Assembly (NCBI GenBank): GCA_910585725.1
Contig: CAJUFA010000005.1
Coordinates: 1 to 64,000, forward strand
Direction: 5' to 3'
Length of the DNA stretch: 64,000 nucleotides
DNA from: an uncultured Dorea sp.
GTDB lineage: Bacteria; Bacillota; Clostridia; Lachnospirales; Lachnospiraceae
The translations under genes were made by a program, and so were the position numbers. The number at the start of each line of letters is the position of its first letter. The first letter of the stretch is position 1. The notes below the pieces were generated by a model that worked only from the letters and a program-made list of their open reading frames with translations, was not told where the DNA came from and did not search any database. Shown one piece after another: positions 8,152 to 17,596 of this stretch.

Positions 8152-8799
8152 TTATCCTTTCACACTGAGCGCCACTCCGTCGCCCAGCGGAAGGATCGAT
8201 GTCTTAAGCCGACTGTGATGCTTCAATTCATACAGATACTCACGCATTCGACTGTGGATCGTCCGGTTGCGCCGTTCCACAGCGAATCGTGACTCGATCA
8301 CATCCCCGTCCTGCAGCACATTATCCGACAGCAATACTCCATTGTCCGACAGCAGACGGACCGCCTCCGGCAGATAATGGATATACTGCCCCTTAGCGGC
8401 GTCCATGAAGATAAAATCATACGGTCCCTCAAGCGTCTGCATCACCTTAAGGGCGTCTCCTTCTATCAAGGTTATCTTCTCTTCTTTGCCGGCGCGCCTG
8501 AAGTTCTCCCGTGCAATCGGGATTCTCTTCTCGTATTTCTCTATGGTTGTAACATGCCCGTCTTTCGGCATATATTCGCTCATCAAAATCGCTGAAAAAC
8601 CAATGGCCGTCCCGATCTCGAGGATTCGGGACGGTCGTTTTATCATAAGAAGCACTTTTAAAAAGCTCTGCGTTTCTTTGCGGATAACAGGCACGTACGT
8701 ATCTAACGCTTCCTGCTCTATCTGCTCAAGAATCAGGTTCTCAGGACTTTCCAGAGACTGGATGTATGTGGTTACTCTCTGTTCTTTCCAATCTGGCAT
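8152..8799 (-). CDS. trmR: tRNA 5-hydroxyuridine methyltransferase (TrmR/YrrM), class I O-methyltransferase
   Basis: 215 aa, the size of the caffeoyl-CoA-type O-methyltransferase family. The SAM-binding motif ILEIGTAIGFSAILMSEY and the acidic FIFMDAAKGQY loop with its metal ligand Asp are visible. In Bacillus subtilis YrrM methylates ho5U34 to mo5U34 and sits next to the U32 genes yrrN/yrrO. The same neighbourhood here supports the specific name. GGAG lies 9 bases before the ATG. Confidence 0.88.
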   Translation of the reverse strand: MPDWKEQRVTTYIQSLESPENLILEQIEQEALDTYVPVIRKETQSFLKVLLMIKRPSRILEIGTAIGFSAILMSEYMPKDGHVTTIEKYEKRIPIARENFRRAGKEEKITLIEGDALKVMQTLEGPYDFIFMDAAKGQYIHYLPEAVRLLSDNGVLLSDNVLQDGDVIESRFAVERRNRTIHSRMREYLYELKHHSRLKTSILPLGDGVALSVKG

Positions 8800-8827
8800 T
8801 ACGATACTTCTCCAATCTTTTTGAAGT

Positions 8828-10132
8828 CTATTTTAACGACTCTTCCTGCAATCTGTCCAATTCCGCCATACATTCGTCTACAGACGCGCCGTTCATCAAT
8901 TCACGCACGATTAAGCAGACGTTTCCCCACTGCTCTACCTTCATGTTGGCGTTGGTCGCAAGGACATAGGTTCCGTCGTTGACCAGGTCGTTCAACGGCC
9001 TCAATGCAGGAACACACTCCACCTCTACATTCTTGGACGGAGAGATTACTTGATTGGTTTCGGAATACACCTTCAGCGCTTCGTCGGAAAGGATCACATC
9101 AAGCACATCCATAGCGTCGTCCTTATGCTCCGCCTCAGCCCCGACTGAGAATCCTGTCATAGACACAACCGGCATCTGGCCGCGTTCACTTGGAAAACCG
9201 ATCACTTCCATATTAAAGTCCAGATCTCTATAAGCCGTCTCTGCATTCGCCGCTCCCCAATACGCCATTACGATCGGGGTTTTCTGCTCCTTGAAATCAG
9301 GACCCTCCCCCTCGATCGCCTCATAGGTGTATGCCGTCTCGGCATCAATATAGCCCAGATCAAACATCTCCTTTAAATACTCAAATCCCTTACGCATATA
9401 ATCGCTGTATTTACGCTCTCCCTCATTAAGCGCTTCAATCTCTGCTTCCGTATTGTCCCCGTTATACAGGTCGGCATATGCCTGTGCGAAGACAAAGGTC
9501 TCCAGCCACCAGCGATTCGCCCCCACCGGAGTCTCGATTCCATTCTCTTTGAATACCCTGCAGCATTCCAGAAATTCTTCCGGAGTATTTGGTAAATCCA
9601 GATCATACTCGTCAAACATATCCTTATTTACGAACAATCCATAGACTACAACCTCCTGGGGGATCCCTATCAGTTTCCCCTCTACCGTATTTGCCGTCTT
9701 CACCACTTCTCTTAAATTATCCACGCAATCAAGTTCCGACAAATCCGCAAGTTTCCCTTCTCTCCCCATCTTCTGCAAGACGTCCGGGTTCAGCAGATAG
9801 AAATCATCCATATTGTTCCGAATCCGGTCAAGGGATACGTCGTCATAAGTCTTCTCCTGATAATTTTCAGACGTATAGGTATTATATTCTACTTTCAAGT
9901 TAAGTTTTTTCTCCGCCATGATAATCGTCTGATCAAAGGCCGTCCTTGCTATATTCTCGGCATCCGGTCTCGACCGTTCCATCGGCGCGAACAAGACGAC
10001 CATCTTCTCTTCGCATTTATTATCTCTGAGCAGATTCTCATCCGGCGCTTTCCTCCCCCCGCAGGCTGACAATGACAAAGCCATGGCTCCGATCGCTAAA
10101 ATAACCGCTGATCTTCTATTACTTCTTCCCAT
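8828..10132 (-). CDS. Lipoprotein extracellular solute-binding protein (sugar ABC type), probably a sensor partner
   Basis: 434 aa. A lipoprotein signal with basic N-terminus, hydrophobic core and LSAC lipobox at 21-24 anchors the protein at Cys24 on the outer face. The rest has the layout of family 1 carbohydrate-binding proteins (ADLSELD, GIPQEVVVYGLFVNKDMF, VSMTGFSVGAEAEHKDDAMD). No permease or ATPase genes are nearby. Instead it is 54 bases downstream of a hybrid sensor kinase and in the same orientation, which suggests it feeds a ligand signal to that kinase, or binds a substrate for a transporter encoded elsewhere. The ligand is unknown. AAGGAG gives a good ribosome site. Confidence 0.85.
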   Translation of the reverse strand: MGRSNRRSAVILAIGAMALSLSACGGRKAPDENLLRDNKCEEKMVVLFAPMERSRPDAENIARTAFDQTIIMAEKKLNLKVEYNTYTSENYQEKTYDDVSLDRIRNNMDDFYLLNPDVLQKMGREGKLADLSELDCVDNLREVVKTANTVEGKLIGIPQEVVVYGLFVNKDMFDEYDLDLPNTPEEFLECCRVFKENGIETPVGANRWWLETFVFAQAYADLYNGDNTEAEIEALNEGERKYSDYMRKGFEYLKEMFDLGYIDAETAYTYEAIEGEGPDFKEQKTPIVMAYWGAANAETAYRDLDFNMEVIGFPSERGQMPVVSMTGFSVGAEAEHKDDAMDVLDVILSDEALKVYSETNQVISPSKNVEVECVPALRPLNDLVNDGTYVLATNANMKVEQWGNVCLIVRELMNGASVDECMAELDRLQEESLK

Positions 10133-10186
10133 GAAATACTCCTTTTACTACACAATCACTTAAAACTATCAAACATACGGCAATCT

Positions 10187-12763
10187 TTACCGCAGATACA
10201 GCTTAAGCACCTGCTTCAATAATTCCATATCGACCGGCTTTGCTATATGGGCGTCCATTCCGGCGTCCATAGCGTCTTTTACATCCTCCGCAAAAGCGTT
10301 CGCCGTCATCGCTACGATCAGTATGAGTTTTGAATCTTCACGTTCCAGATTCCGGATCGCCCTCGTAGCCTCATAACCATTCATAACAGGCATCTGGACA
10401 TCCATCAGAATCGCATCATAATCTCCCGGCGCAGACTGCTCAAACCTTTCCACCGCCAGTTGTCCGTTTTCCACAATCTCGCATGTCGCTTCCTCTATAT
10501 CCAGAAGTTCCTCTATAATCTCTGCATTGATCTCATTATCTTCCGCCACAAGGAAATGTCTGCCCGCAAAAGAACCTTCTTCTTCCTGCCCGTTATCTTC
10601 CTTCTGACACTGTTCCTCAAAATACTCGATCAGCTTCTCCTTAAACGCGGATACGAAGAAAGGTTTTGACAAAAATCCGTCTATTCCCGCCTGCGATACT
10701 TCTTCTTGCATCTCCTCCCAGTCATAGGACGTCAACAGAAAAATCGGAATCCGCTTTGATATATCAGTTTTCATCCGTTTTGCCGTCTCTATGCCGTCCA
10801 TACCAGGCATATTCCAATCCATCAAGACAACCTGATAATCCTCCCCTTTCTCACGGGCCGTCTGTGCCATGCGCAGCGCTTCTTCTCCTGTATACGCCGT
10901 ATCCACCCGAACCCCGGTATCCTCCATAAGAACCCGAACCGTATTGCAGACATCTGCTTCATCATCCACCACAAGAACCTTTGATATACCATGCTCTTTC
11001 CAAAACTGCGCGTCCGCCTTCGTATCCGGTATACGAAGCTCCAGGTCAACGGTAAAGATGGTTCCGACGTCCACTATGCTGGCAACCTCTATTGTTCCTC
11101 CCATAAGCTCCACGATATTCTTCGTGATCGCCATGCCAAGACCGGTACCCTGTACTTTATTCGTCGTGCTGTTTTCCGCTCTGCTGAACGGGTCAAAAAT
11201 AGTCTTCAGATACTCCTCTGTCATCCCGTATCCGTTGTCCTCTACCTCTATCCGGATACGCTCATACTGACTGGAAAGCTGACTAAGCCCGACAATGCGG
11301 AACCAGATATTCCCGCCCTCCTGAGTATATTTGACAGCATTGGAGAGAAGATTGATCAGTATCTGATTCAGCCGCGTCTCATCGCCCACCAGATATTCGT
11401 GCTTTATCCCCGTCACCGCAATCTCCAGCGACTGTTTCTTTGCCTTCGCCGCCGGACGGATGATTGTGTCGATAGAAGAGATCAGATCGTTCATCGCAAA
11501 CTCTCCCATCGTGAGTACGACCTTCCCGCTCTCAATCTTGGAAATATCCAGAACGTCGTTAATCAAACTCAGGAGATGCTGTCCGGAAGCCCTAATCTTC
11601 TTCGTATATTCCCGTACCTTTTCCGGATCATCCACATCTTTTGCGAGCAGCGTCGCAAATCCCAGGATTGCATTCATCGGAGTACGGATATCATGGGACA
11701 TATTCGAAAGAAACGTAGTCTTGGAGTTATTGGCGATCTGCGCCGTCTGCAAAGCCTCCGTTAACTGCCGGTTATGAACCTCCCTTTCTTCCTCCTGCTC
11801 CAGCCGGATCCTGTTCTTCTGTCTTTCAAAGAACAAGTAGAAAGTGCAGCTCCCAAAAAAAGCGGCCAGCATAACAATTATGACAATTAATATATTCTGA
11901 TTGACGGCGTCGCCCTCCCGCTGTATTGCCTGAACCGGCACATAACCGATCAGGTAGATCGCTCCTTCATTGACAGACCACATATAGATCAGAGAGTCCT
12001 CGTTCTGGATATCATGATAAAACATGACGTCGCTCCCTTCCTCTATGCTGTCGGCAACCTCACGACGGATATCCTCTTCCATGATCTTATTGGCATAGTA
12101 AAAATTATCCAGATTCATATGACCGGCATCCCGTTCTCCTATGCCCTTTGGTTTTAACACCAGCCTCTCGCTTCCGGCATCCATAAGATACAGTTTCGCG
12201 CTGCCGTTATAAAATTTGTCCGGTAATGCATCGTCAAAAGAATCATAGATATATTCGATATAAAGCGACGCGATCTCCGCTTCTTCTTTTACGACCGGGC
12301 ACTTCATGGTGTATGCCCATGTTCCCATATCATTAATATATGACTGGGACAGTTGTAAGTCTCCGTTTACTTTAATCCCCGCTGAAAAATCCAGCTTATC
12401 TTCAGAAAACACTTCTCCGGTATTCGAAATTCCTTCCGTCTCTCCCGACTGTATCAGAGATATCTTCACCATCGTAGAATTCCGCTCATAAGAAAGAATG
12501 AACTTCTCAGGATCCCCAGCTTCCACCATCTCCTGCGCGATCAGTTTCTGAAACTCGGCTTCTTTATTCAAAATAGTTTCTATTGTATTGCTGATCAGTC
12601 CCAGACTTTCACTTAGATTATCAATCGCCGCCTCGGACATCTCTATCGATATCCTCCTGAAAACGGAAAAAACAACGCCTCCCAGTATACTGAAAACCAA
12701 TATAAACGGAAGTATCACAACAATTTTTCTGCGTATTTCACTTCTTTTTTCTCTCTTTCCCAT
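10187..12763 (-). CDS. Hybrid sensor histidine kinase with two receiver domains
   Basis: 858 aa with ATG at 12763 (AGGA upstream); a GTG 7 codons earlier lacks a ribosome site. Order: membrane helix about 14-36, an extracellular region of about 255 residues with dCache-like character, second helix about 291-311, coiled linker, HisKA with phospho-acceptor His357 in SHDIRTPMNAILG, HATPase (NQILINLLSNAVKYT, DNGYG, GTGLGM), receiver 1 with phospho-Asp about 649 (VLMDWNMPG), and receiver 2 with phospho-Asp about 788 (ILMDVQMPV) ending at the C-terminus. No HPt or DNA-binding output domain is present, so phosphate must be relayed to another protein. It shares a transcript with the solute-binding lipoprotein, its likely input partner. 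Confidence 0.93.
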   Translation of the reverse strand: MGKREKRSEIRRKIVVILPFILVFSILGGVVFSVFRRISIEMSEAAIDNLSESLGLISNTIETILNKEAEFQKLIAQEMVEAGDPEKFILSYERNSTMVKISLIQSGETEGISNTGEVFSEDKLDFSAGIKVNGDLQLSQSYINDMGTWAYTMKCPVVKEEAEIASLYIEYIYDSFDDALPDKFYNGSAKLYLMDAGSERLVLKPKGIGERDAGHMNLDNFYYANKIMEEDIRREVADSIEEGSDVMFYHDIQNEDSLIYMWSVNEGAIYLIGYVPVQAIQREGDAVNQNILIVIIVMLAAFFGSCTFYLFFERQKNRIRLEQEEEREVHNRQLTEALQTAQIANNSKTTFLSNMSHDIRTPMNAILGFATLLAKDVDDPEKVREYTKKIRASGQHLLSLINDVLDISKIESGKVVLTMGEFAMNDLISSIDTIIRPAAKAKKQSLEIAVTGIKHEYLVGDETRLNQILINLLSNAVKYTQEGGNIWFRIVGLSQLSSQYERIRIEVEDNGYGMTEEYLKTIFDPFSRAENSTTNKVQGTGLGMAITKNIVELMGGTIEVASIVDVGTIFTVDLELRIPDTKADAQFWKEHGISKVLVVDDEADVCNTVRVLMEDTGVRVDTAYTGEEALRMAQTAREKGEDYQVVLMDWNMPGMDGIETAKRMKTDISKRIPIFLLTSYDWEEMQEEVSQAGIDGFLSKPFFVSAFKEKLIEYFEEQCQKEDNGQEEEGSFAGRHFLVAEDNEINAEIIEELLDIEEATCEIVENGQLAVERFEQSAPGDYDAILMDVQMPVMNGYEATRAIRNLEREDSKLILIVAMTANAFAEDVKDAMDAGMDAHIAKPVDMELLKQVLKLYLR

Positions 12764-12806
12764 AATAATCAATATCCTATCCACAACAAAGAATTATTAT
12801 AATATT

Positions 12807-12835
12807 ACTATATCATTAATATCCCTTAAAGTCAA
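12807..12835 (-). promoter_or_regulatory. Promoter of the hybrid kinase operon
   Basis: Minus strand TTGACT (12830-12835), 17-base spacer, TATAGT (12807-12812), 44 bases upstream of the chosen kinase start. This is a good vegetative-type promoter. Confidence 0.65.
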
Positions 12836-12878
12836 AAGAAGGTTGAAATATAAACCTGCATGAATGTAAAAAGTAACA

Positions 12879-12914
12879 AAAAATCTGCTGTAAAATTGAC
12901 ATATTTTACAGCAG
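12879..12914 (-). terminator. Terminator after the RNase J gene
   Basis: Arms CTGCTGTAAAA and TTTTACAGCAG (12885-12895, 12904-12914), 8-base loop, followed on the minus strand by ATTTTTTG. It lies 26 bases beyond the rnj stop codon. Confidence 0.88.
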
Positions 12915-12939
12915 CCTTTTCTATAAGTCCTGATATATC

Positions 12940-14607
12940 CTATACATCCATAATAATCGGAAGTACCATCGGCCTTCTCTTTGTCCTCTTCCAGATAAAT
13001 TCGTTCATGGTATCTCTGATCACCATCTTAATCTTGCTCCAGTCTGCGTTCCGCTGATGAAGCAGACAATCTTCCACCGCATCTGTCACCACATTGCGCG
13101 CTTCTTCCATCAGCCCTTCGGACTCTCTAACATACACGAATCCCCGGGATACGATATCCGGTCCTGCCAACAGTTGGTTACTTCCTTTTTCCAGTGTCAG
13201 CACTACAATCAGGATACCGTCTTCCGCCAGATGCTGTCTGTCACGAAGCACGATATTGCCCACGTCTCCTACGCCCAGACCGTCTACCAGAATCTCCCCG
13301 GTATGCACCTTATCTACAACCTTCGCTTCTTTCGAACTTAACTCCAGCACGTCTCCCGACTGCAGGATGAATACATTCTCCTTCGGAATCCCAAGCGTCA
13401 TTGCAATACCCGCATTCGCCTTGAGATGACGGTATTCGCCGTGTACCGGGATCGCATACTTCGGCCTGACAAGAGAATAGATCAATTTTAATTCTTCCTG
13501 GCACGCATGTCCGGATACATGCGCGTCAGAGAAAATAACATTGGCTCCCTTAGCCGACAGCTCATTGATCACTCTGGAAACCGACTTCTCATTGCCCGGT
13601 ATTGGGTTCGAACTGAATATTACCGTATCCCCGGGCATGATCGTTACCTTTTTATGCACATCCGCCGCCATCCGCGACAGCGCCGCCATCGATTCCCCCT
13701 GACTTCCGGTGGTAATCAATACAGTCTTCTCCGGCGGATAATTCTTCAGCTGATCGATCTCGATCAAAGTCTTCTCCGGCACATTCAGATATCCCAGCTC
13801 CTGGGCTACCTGAATGATATTCACCATACTGCGTCCTTCCACGATAACTTTACGGTCATACTTACATGCCGAATTAATGATCTGCTGCACCCGGTCTACA
13901 TTAGAAGCGAATGTCGCGATAATGATCCTCGTATTCTGATGTTCCGCAAAGATATGATCAAAGGTAATCCCAACCGTACGCTCCGACTGGGTGAATCCCT
14001 TCCGCTCCGCATTGGTACTGTCCGACATCAACGCCAGTACGCCTTTCTTTCCAATCTCCGCAAAACGCTGCAAATCAATCGCGTCGCCGAATACCGGCGT
14101 ATAATCTACTTTAAAGTCTCCGGTATGAACGACGATTCCCGCCGGCGAATAGATCGCCAGCGCAGCCGCATCCTGGATACTATGATTTGTCTTGATAAAT
14201 TCGATCCTGAACTGTCCCAGATTAATGGACTGTCCATGCTTTACCACTTTCCGCCGCGTACTGCGCAGCAGATTATGCTCCGTCAGTTTCCTCTCAATAA
14301 TTCCCATCGTAAGCTTTGTCGCATAGATAGGGAGGTTCATCTCTCTCAACACATAGCACAGCGCGCCGATATGGTCCTCATGGCCATGGGTGATCACGAA
14401 CCCCTTCACTTTCTGGATATTGTCCCTTAGATACGTTACATCCGGTATTACAAGATCGATTCCCAGCATATCGTCCTCCGGGAAAGCCAGTCCGCAATCT
14501 ACGACAATAATACTGTCTCCGTATTCGAAAGCAGTAATGTTCATTCCTATCTTCTCTAACCCTCCAAGAGGAATGATACGCAATTTCTCGTTGTTTTCTT
14601 TCTTCAA
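12940..14607 (-). CDS. rnj: Ribonuclease J
   Basis: 555 aa. RNase J is the metallo-beta-lactamase/beta-CASP nuclease that gives clostridia 5'-3' exonuclease and endonuclease activity for mRNA decay and rRNA maturation. The zinc motif HGHEDHIGA, the HTGDFKVD strand, SDSTNAERKGFT and the C-terminal beta-CASP elements (TTGSQGE, SDAHVSGHA) are all present. The start is a TTG at 14607, set by GGAGG 7 bases upstream; no ATG is nearby, so annotations that demand ATG may truncate it. It is 28 bases downstream of fur, the last gene of the ireB-ruvX-DUF1292-fur-rnj run. Only one RNase J is in the window, so J1 and J2 cannot be distinguished. Confidence 0.95.
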   Translation of the reverse strand: MKKENNEKLRIIPLGGLEKIGMNITAFEYGDSIIVVDCGLAFPEDDMLGIDLVIPDVTYLRDNIQKVKGFVITHGHEDHIGALCYVLREMNLPIYATKLTMGIIERKLTEHNLLRSTRRKVVKHGQSINLGQFRIEFIKTNHSIQDAAALAIYSPAGIVVHTGDFKVDYTPVFGDAIDLQRFAEIGKKGVLALMSDSTNAERKGFTQSERTVGITFDHIFAEHQNTRIIIATFASNVDRVQQIINSACKYDRKVIVEGRSMVNIIQVAQELGYLNVPEKTLIEIDQLKNYPPEKTVLITTGSQGESMAALSRMAADVHKKVTIMPGDTVIFSSNPIPGNEKSVSRVINELSAKGANVIFSDAHVSGHACQEELKLIYSLVRPKYAIPVHGEYRHLKANAGIAMTLGIPKENVFILQSGDVLELSSKEAKVVDKVHTGEILVDGLGVGDVGNIVLRDRQHLAEDGILIVVLTLEKGSNQLLAGPDIVSRGFVYVRESEGLMEEARNVVTDAVEDCLLHQRNADWSKIKMVIRDTMNEFIWKRTKRRPMVLPIIMDV

Positions 14608-14635
14608 ATTTACACCTCCACGTGTGTCCGTCGTA

Positions 14636-15091
14636 CTACTTCTGCCCTGTCAGGCACTCCTCGCATTGTCCGTAGAACTTCAGTTCGTGGTCTGACACGC
14701 GGAATCCCGTCTCCTGCTCAACCAAACGCTCCAACTCGTCCAAGAGATCTTCCTCAAACGGGACTACTTTCCCACATGTCTTACATATCAGATGATGATG
14801 GTGATGCTTTGTTTCCCCGTCGAACAAATCGCTAATCTCATAGCGCAGGCACCCGTCATCCAGATTAATCCGATCCACCAACTGCATTTCCCGCAACAAC
14901 TGCACAGTCCGGTAAATAGTAGCCAATCCTATCTCCGGATAGTCTTCCTTTACCAGTTCATAGATGTCTTCCGCAGTCATATGCTTATCACGATGATCTG
15001 CAAGTACTTCTAATACAAGCAACCTTTGATTGGTCACTTTCAGCCCTTTTTCTTTCAGCATTTTCTTAAAATTCTCTTTACTGATGGACAT
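14636..15091 (-). CDS. fur: Fur family transcriptional regulator
   Basis: 151 aa. An N-terminal winged helix (TNQRLLVLEVL, GLATIYRTVQLL) is followed by a dimerisation domain with the HHHHHLICKTCGK metal site and a second CEEC pair near the C-terminus, together the structural zinc site of two CXXC motifs. Fur-type repressors sense Fe(II), Zn(II), Mn(II) or peroxide. The sequence fits Fur better than Zur, but metal specificity cannot be read with certainty. Seven bases separate it from the DUF1292 gene upstream, so it is transcribed with cell-cycle/recombination genes. Confidence 0.9.
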   Translation of the reverse strand: MSISKENFKKMLKEKGLKVTNQRLLVLEVLADHRDKHMTAEDIYELVKEDYPEIGLATIYRTVQLLREMQLVDRINLDDGCLRYEISDLFDGETKHHHHHLICKTCGKVVPFEEDLLDELERLVEQETGFRVSDHELKFYGQCEECLTGQK

Positions 15092-15097
15092 AGTATA

Positions 15098-15358
15098 TTA
15101 CCTTTCAATCTCAATATCTTCAAGCAGTTCTTCAAACACTTTCGATATCGCCGTAAGCTCCACATCATCCTCCACGATCTCATAGATACCGTCGGATGCC
15201 CCCTCGTCCGATTTATCCTTAAGGATCAGACATTCCGCGTCTTCTTCTTCCGAATCTGTGACCAGAATGTAAGATACACCGTTCACTTTTGTCTGTTCCA
15301 ATACAAAAAAATCTGCGTCTCCCTGAATCTCTTCCGACCTGAATCTTATCTTCTCCAT
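15098..15358 (-). CDS. DUF1292 family protein (YrzB-like)
   Basis: 86 aa, acidic, with the family pattern FFVLEQTKVNGVSYILVTDS. Function is unknown. In Firmicutes it almost always follows ireB (yrzL) and ruvX (yrrK), as here. An AAGGAG ribosome site precedes the ATG. The 40-base gap to ruvX holds no obvious signal. Confidence 0.88.
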   Translation of the reverse strand: MEKIRFRSEEIQGDADFFVLEQTKVNGVSYILVTDSEEEDAECLILKDKSDEGASDGIYEIVEDDVELTAISKVFEELLEDIEIER

Positions 15359-15405
15359 ATATGCTCCTTAAGAATTAATTATAAAACGACACGGCAGACC
15401 CGAAA

Positions 15406-15837
15406 TCAATCCAATGATGTGCCAAGAGAATCCAAATATCCCTGCAATATAAAAACAGCCGCAATCTTGTCTACATACTTCTTGCGGTCTTCTCGTTTCA
15501 CTTTACTCTCGATTAAAGTCCGTTCTGCTTCTACTGTAGTCAAACGCTCGTCCCACATCACGACCTCAAGGCCGGTCCGCCGCGCGAGCGTCTTTCCGAA
15601 TTCTATAGATAATTCCGCCCGATCCCCAACATCATTATTCATATGCTTCGGAAGTCCAAGGACAATCCGCTCCACCTGGTATTCTTCTATCAATGCTTCG
15701 ATCCGCGCACAGGTCTTACGCAATTTGTTCTCGTCCTTACGGCAAATTGTCTCGATTCCCTGGGCGGTAATTCCCAGAGAATCACTTATCGCTACGCCTA
15801 CGGTCTTAGACCCATAATCCAATCCCATAATCCTCAT
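15406..15837 (-). CDS. ruvX: Putative pre-16S rRNA nuclease / Holliday junction resolvase-like RuvX (YqgF)
   Basis: 143 aa. The RNase H-like fold starts MRIMGLDYGSKTVGVAIS, with the first catalytic Asp in GLDYGSKTVG and the second acidic position in VVMWDERLTT. YqgF proteins process the 5' end of pre-16S rRNA and have been linked to Holliday junction resolution. It starts 6 bases after the ireB stop. Confidence 0.92.
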   Translation of the reverse strand: MRIMGLDYGSKTVGVAISDSLGITAQGIETICRKDENKLRKTCARIEALIEEYQVERIVLGLPKHMNNDVGDRAELSIEFGKTLARRTGLEVVMWDERLTTVEAERTLIESKVKREDRKKYVDKIAAVFILQGYLDSLGTSLD

Positions 15838-15843
15838 AACAGA

Positions 15844-16107
15844 TTATACCCATCCGTTGTGCTCAATATACGTCTTAAGCATCTCTTCTACCAGCTCGTC
15901 CCTCTCCATCTTCATGATAAGGCTCCTCGCGCTGTTGTAACTTGTGATATACGTCGGATCCCCTGACATAATATATCCCACGATCTGGTTCACCGGATTA
16001 TAACCTTTTTCACTCAATGCCTCGTACACAATTTCAAGTATATCTTTTGCCTGAATCTGCGGAGCGCTTTCTACCTGAAAAAACTGTGTGCTGCTTAAAT
16101 CTCTCAT
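15844..16107 (-). CDS. ireB: IreB family regulatory phosphoprotein (UPF0297)
   Basis: 87 aa, including the conserved TQFF near the N-terminus, ILEIVYEALSEKGYNPVNQIVGYIMSGDP (seen in two parts) and TSYNSARSLI. IreB is a small dimer phosphorylated on threonine by the PASTA kinase IreK in enterococci, where it dampens cephalosporin resistance. GGAGG gives a good start. It heads the ireB-ruvX-DUF1292-fur-rnj run. Confidence 0.93.
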   Translation of the reverse strand: MRDLSSTQFFQVESAPQIQAKDILEIVYEALSEKGYNPVNQIVGYIMSGDPTYITSYNSARSLIMKMERDELVEEMLKTYIEHNGWV

Positions 16108-16164
16108 ATACTCACGTCCTCCAAAAATACTTCATAATCATTCTACTCCATTGCAGAAAAAAAT

Positions 16165-17463
16165 TCAATGAATTATTTGCGAATGACTCTTAATTTCTAC
16201 ATTTACTATTTGATTTACTCTATTTTCGGTCATTTTCTGTCCAATCTTTACATATTCTCTGGTGAATCCTGTCTGATATCTCTCGCCTTCATGCAGGATC
16301 TCTTCCTCGATTAGTACCTCCTGCACCGTTCCCATCAGCGTCTCTTCATATTCCGCCCGTTTTCGCCGTCCCAGTTCAATCAGTTCATTGCTCCGTTTCG
16401 CTTTCACAGATTCCGGCACCTGGTTTTCCATAACGGCCGCCCTCGTACCTTCCCGTTTTGAATATTTAAACACATGTGTCTCGTAAAACCCGACTTTTTC
16501 TATGAAATCTTTCGACCGGGCATATTCTTCTTCCGTCTCGCCGGGGAATCCCACGATTATGTCTGTGGTCAGCGCCGGATGTCGGAAATACTTCCGCAAA
16601 AGTTCACATTTCTCATAATATTCTCCGGATGTATAACGGCGGTTCATCCGCCTTAATGTGGCGTCGCAGCCGCTTTGCAAAGACAGATGGAAATGCGGAC
16701 AGATCTTTGACAGCCCTGCAAGCGTTCTGACAAATTCCTCCGTAACGATCCGCGGCTCCAATGAGCCCAGACGGATCCTTCTGATCCCCGGATTCTCATG
16801 GATCGCACAGATAAGCTCCTGCAGGCTGTCTCCCGTATCGATCCCATAAGAACTCAGATGGATCCCCGTAAGCACAATCTCCTTGTATCCGTTAGAAGAA
16901 AGCCTTTCCACTTCCTCCGCCACATCTTTGCGGCTCCGGCTGCGCACCCTTCCCCTGACATAGGGAATGATACAGTAGGAGCAGAACTGATTACATCCGT
17001 CCTGCACTTTCACATAGGCGCGGGTATGCTCCGCCGTTCGCTCAAGACGCAGCTCTTCATATTCTTTGGAATGGTTGATATCGAGAAGCTGCCGGCGCTC
17101 CCGGGCATCCGTTTCCCGAACCGGCGCTCTCTCATATTCGGTCAGTATCTCGATCAGCTCCTTCTTACGGTTGTTCCCGATCACGATATCTGCGCACCCG
17201 TCCACGTCTCCCTCTCTGGACTGGACATAGCAGCCGCATGCCACAATTATGGCGTTTGGATTTTGCTTTCGGGCGCGGTGCAGCATCTGCCTCGACTTAC
17301 GGTCCGCCATATTCGTGACTGTACATGTATTAATAATATACACGTCTGCCTTCTCCTGAAACGGCACGATCTCAAACCCCTGCTTCCTCAGAAGCTCCTG
17401 CATAGCTTCCGTCTCATACGCATTCACCTTACATCCGAGATTATGTAACGCCGCTTTTTTCAT
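16165..17463 (-). CDS. mtaB: tRNA t6A37 methylthiotransferase MtaB
   Basis: 432 aa. The enzyme adds a methylthio group to t6A37 in ANN-decoding tRNAs. The UPF0004 N-domain holds three Fe-S cysteines (NLGCKVNAYE, INTCTVTNMAD, VACGCYVQ). The radical SAM core has CNQFCSYC, and a TRAM domain forms the C-terminus (about 370-432). Full family length. It is separated from the divergent HPr-like gene by 133 bases. Confidence 0.95.
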   Translation of the reverse strand: MKKAALHNLGCKVNAYETEAMQELLRKQGFEIVPFQEKADVYIINTCTVTNMADRKSRQMLHRARKQNPNAIIVACGCYVQSREGDVDGCADIVIGNNRKKELIEILTEYERAPVRETDARERRQLLDINHSKEYEELRLERTAEHTRAYVKVQDGCNQFCSYCIIPYVRGRVRSRSRKDVAEEVERLSSNGYKEIVLTGIHLSSYGIDTGDSLQELICAIHENPGIRRIRLGSLEPRIVTEEFVRTLAGLSKICPHFHLSLQSGCDATLRRMNRRYTSGEYYEKCELLRKYFRHPALTTDIIVGFPGETEEEYARSKDFIEKVGFYETHVFKYSKREGTRAAVMENQVPESVKAKRSNELIELGRRKRAEYEETLMGTVQEVLIEEEILHEGERYQTGFTREYVKIGQKMTENRVNQIVNVEIKSHSQIIH

Positions 17464-17528
17464 AACCTGAAATAATTCCTTTCTATAAACACAATAACTG
17501 CAACTTTGTATCTTTAAAAAATTGATTC

Positions 17529-17557
17529 TTGACTTTTTTGCCTCTTCCTCTTAAGAT
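17529..17557 (+). promoter_or_regulatory. Promoter of the HPr-like gene
   Basis: TTGACT (17529-17534), 17-base spacer, TAAGAT (17552-17557), 39 bases before the ATG. The gene also has an exceptionally good AAGGAGGTA site, suggesting high expression. Confidence 0.55.
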
Positions 17558-17596
17558 AAGTATAGAACATCAAAACAGACAAGGAGGTATAGTCCA

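Noticed and set aside
13600..13620. GGTTCGAA resembling a tRNA T-loop
   Set aside because: It is inside the RNase J coding frame and no cloverleaf can be drawn around it.
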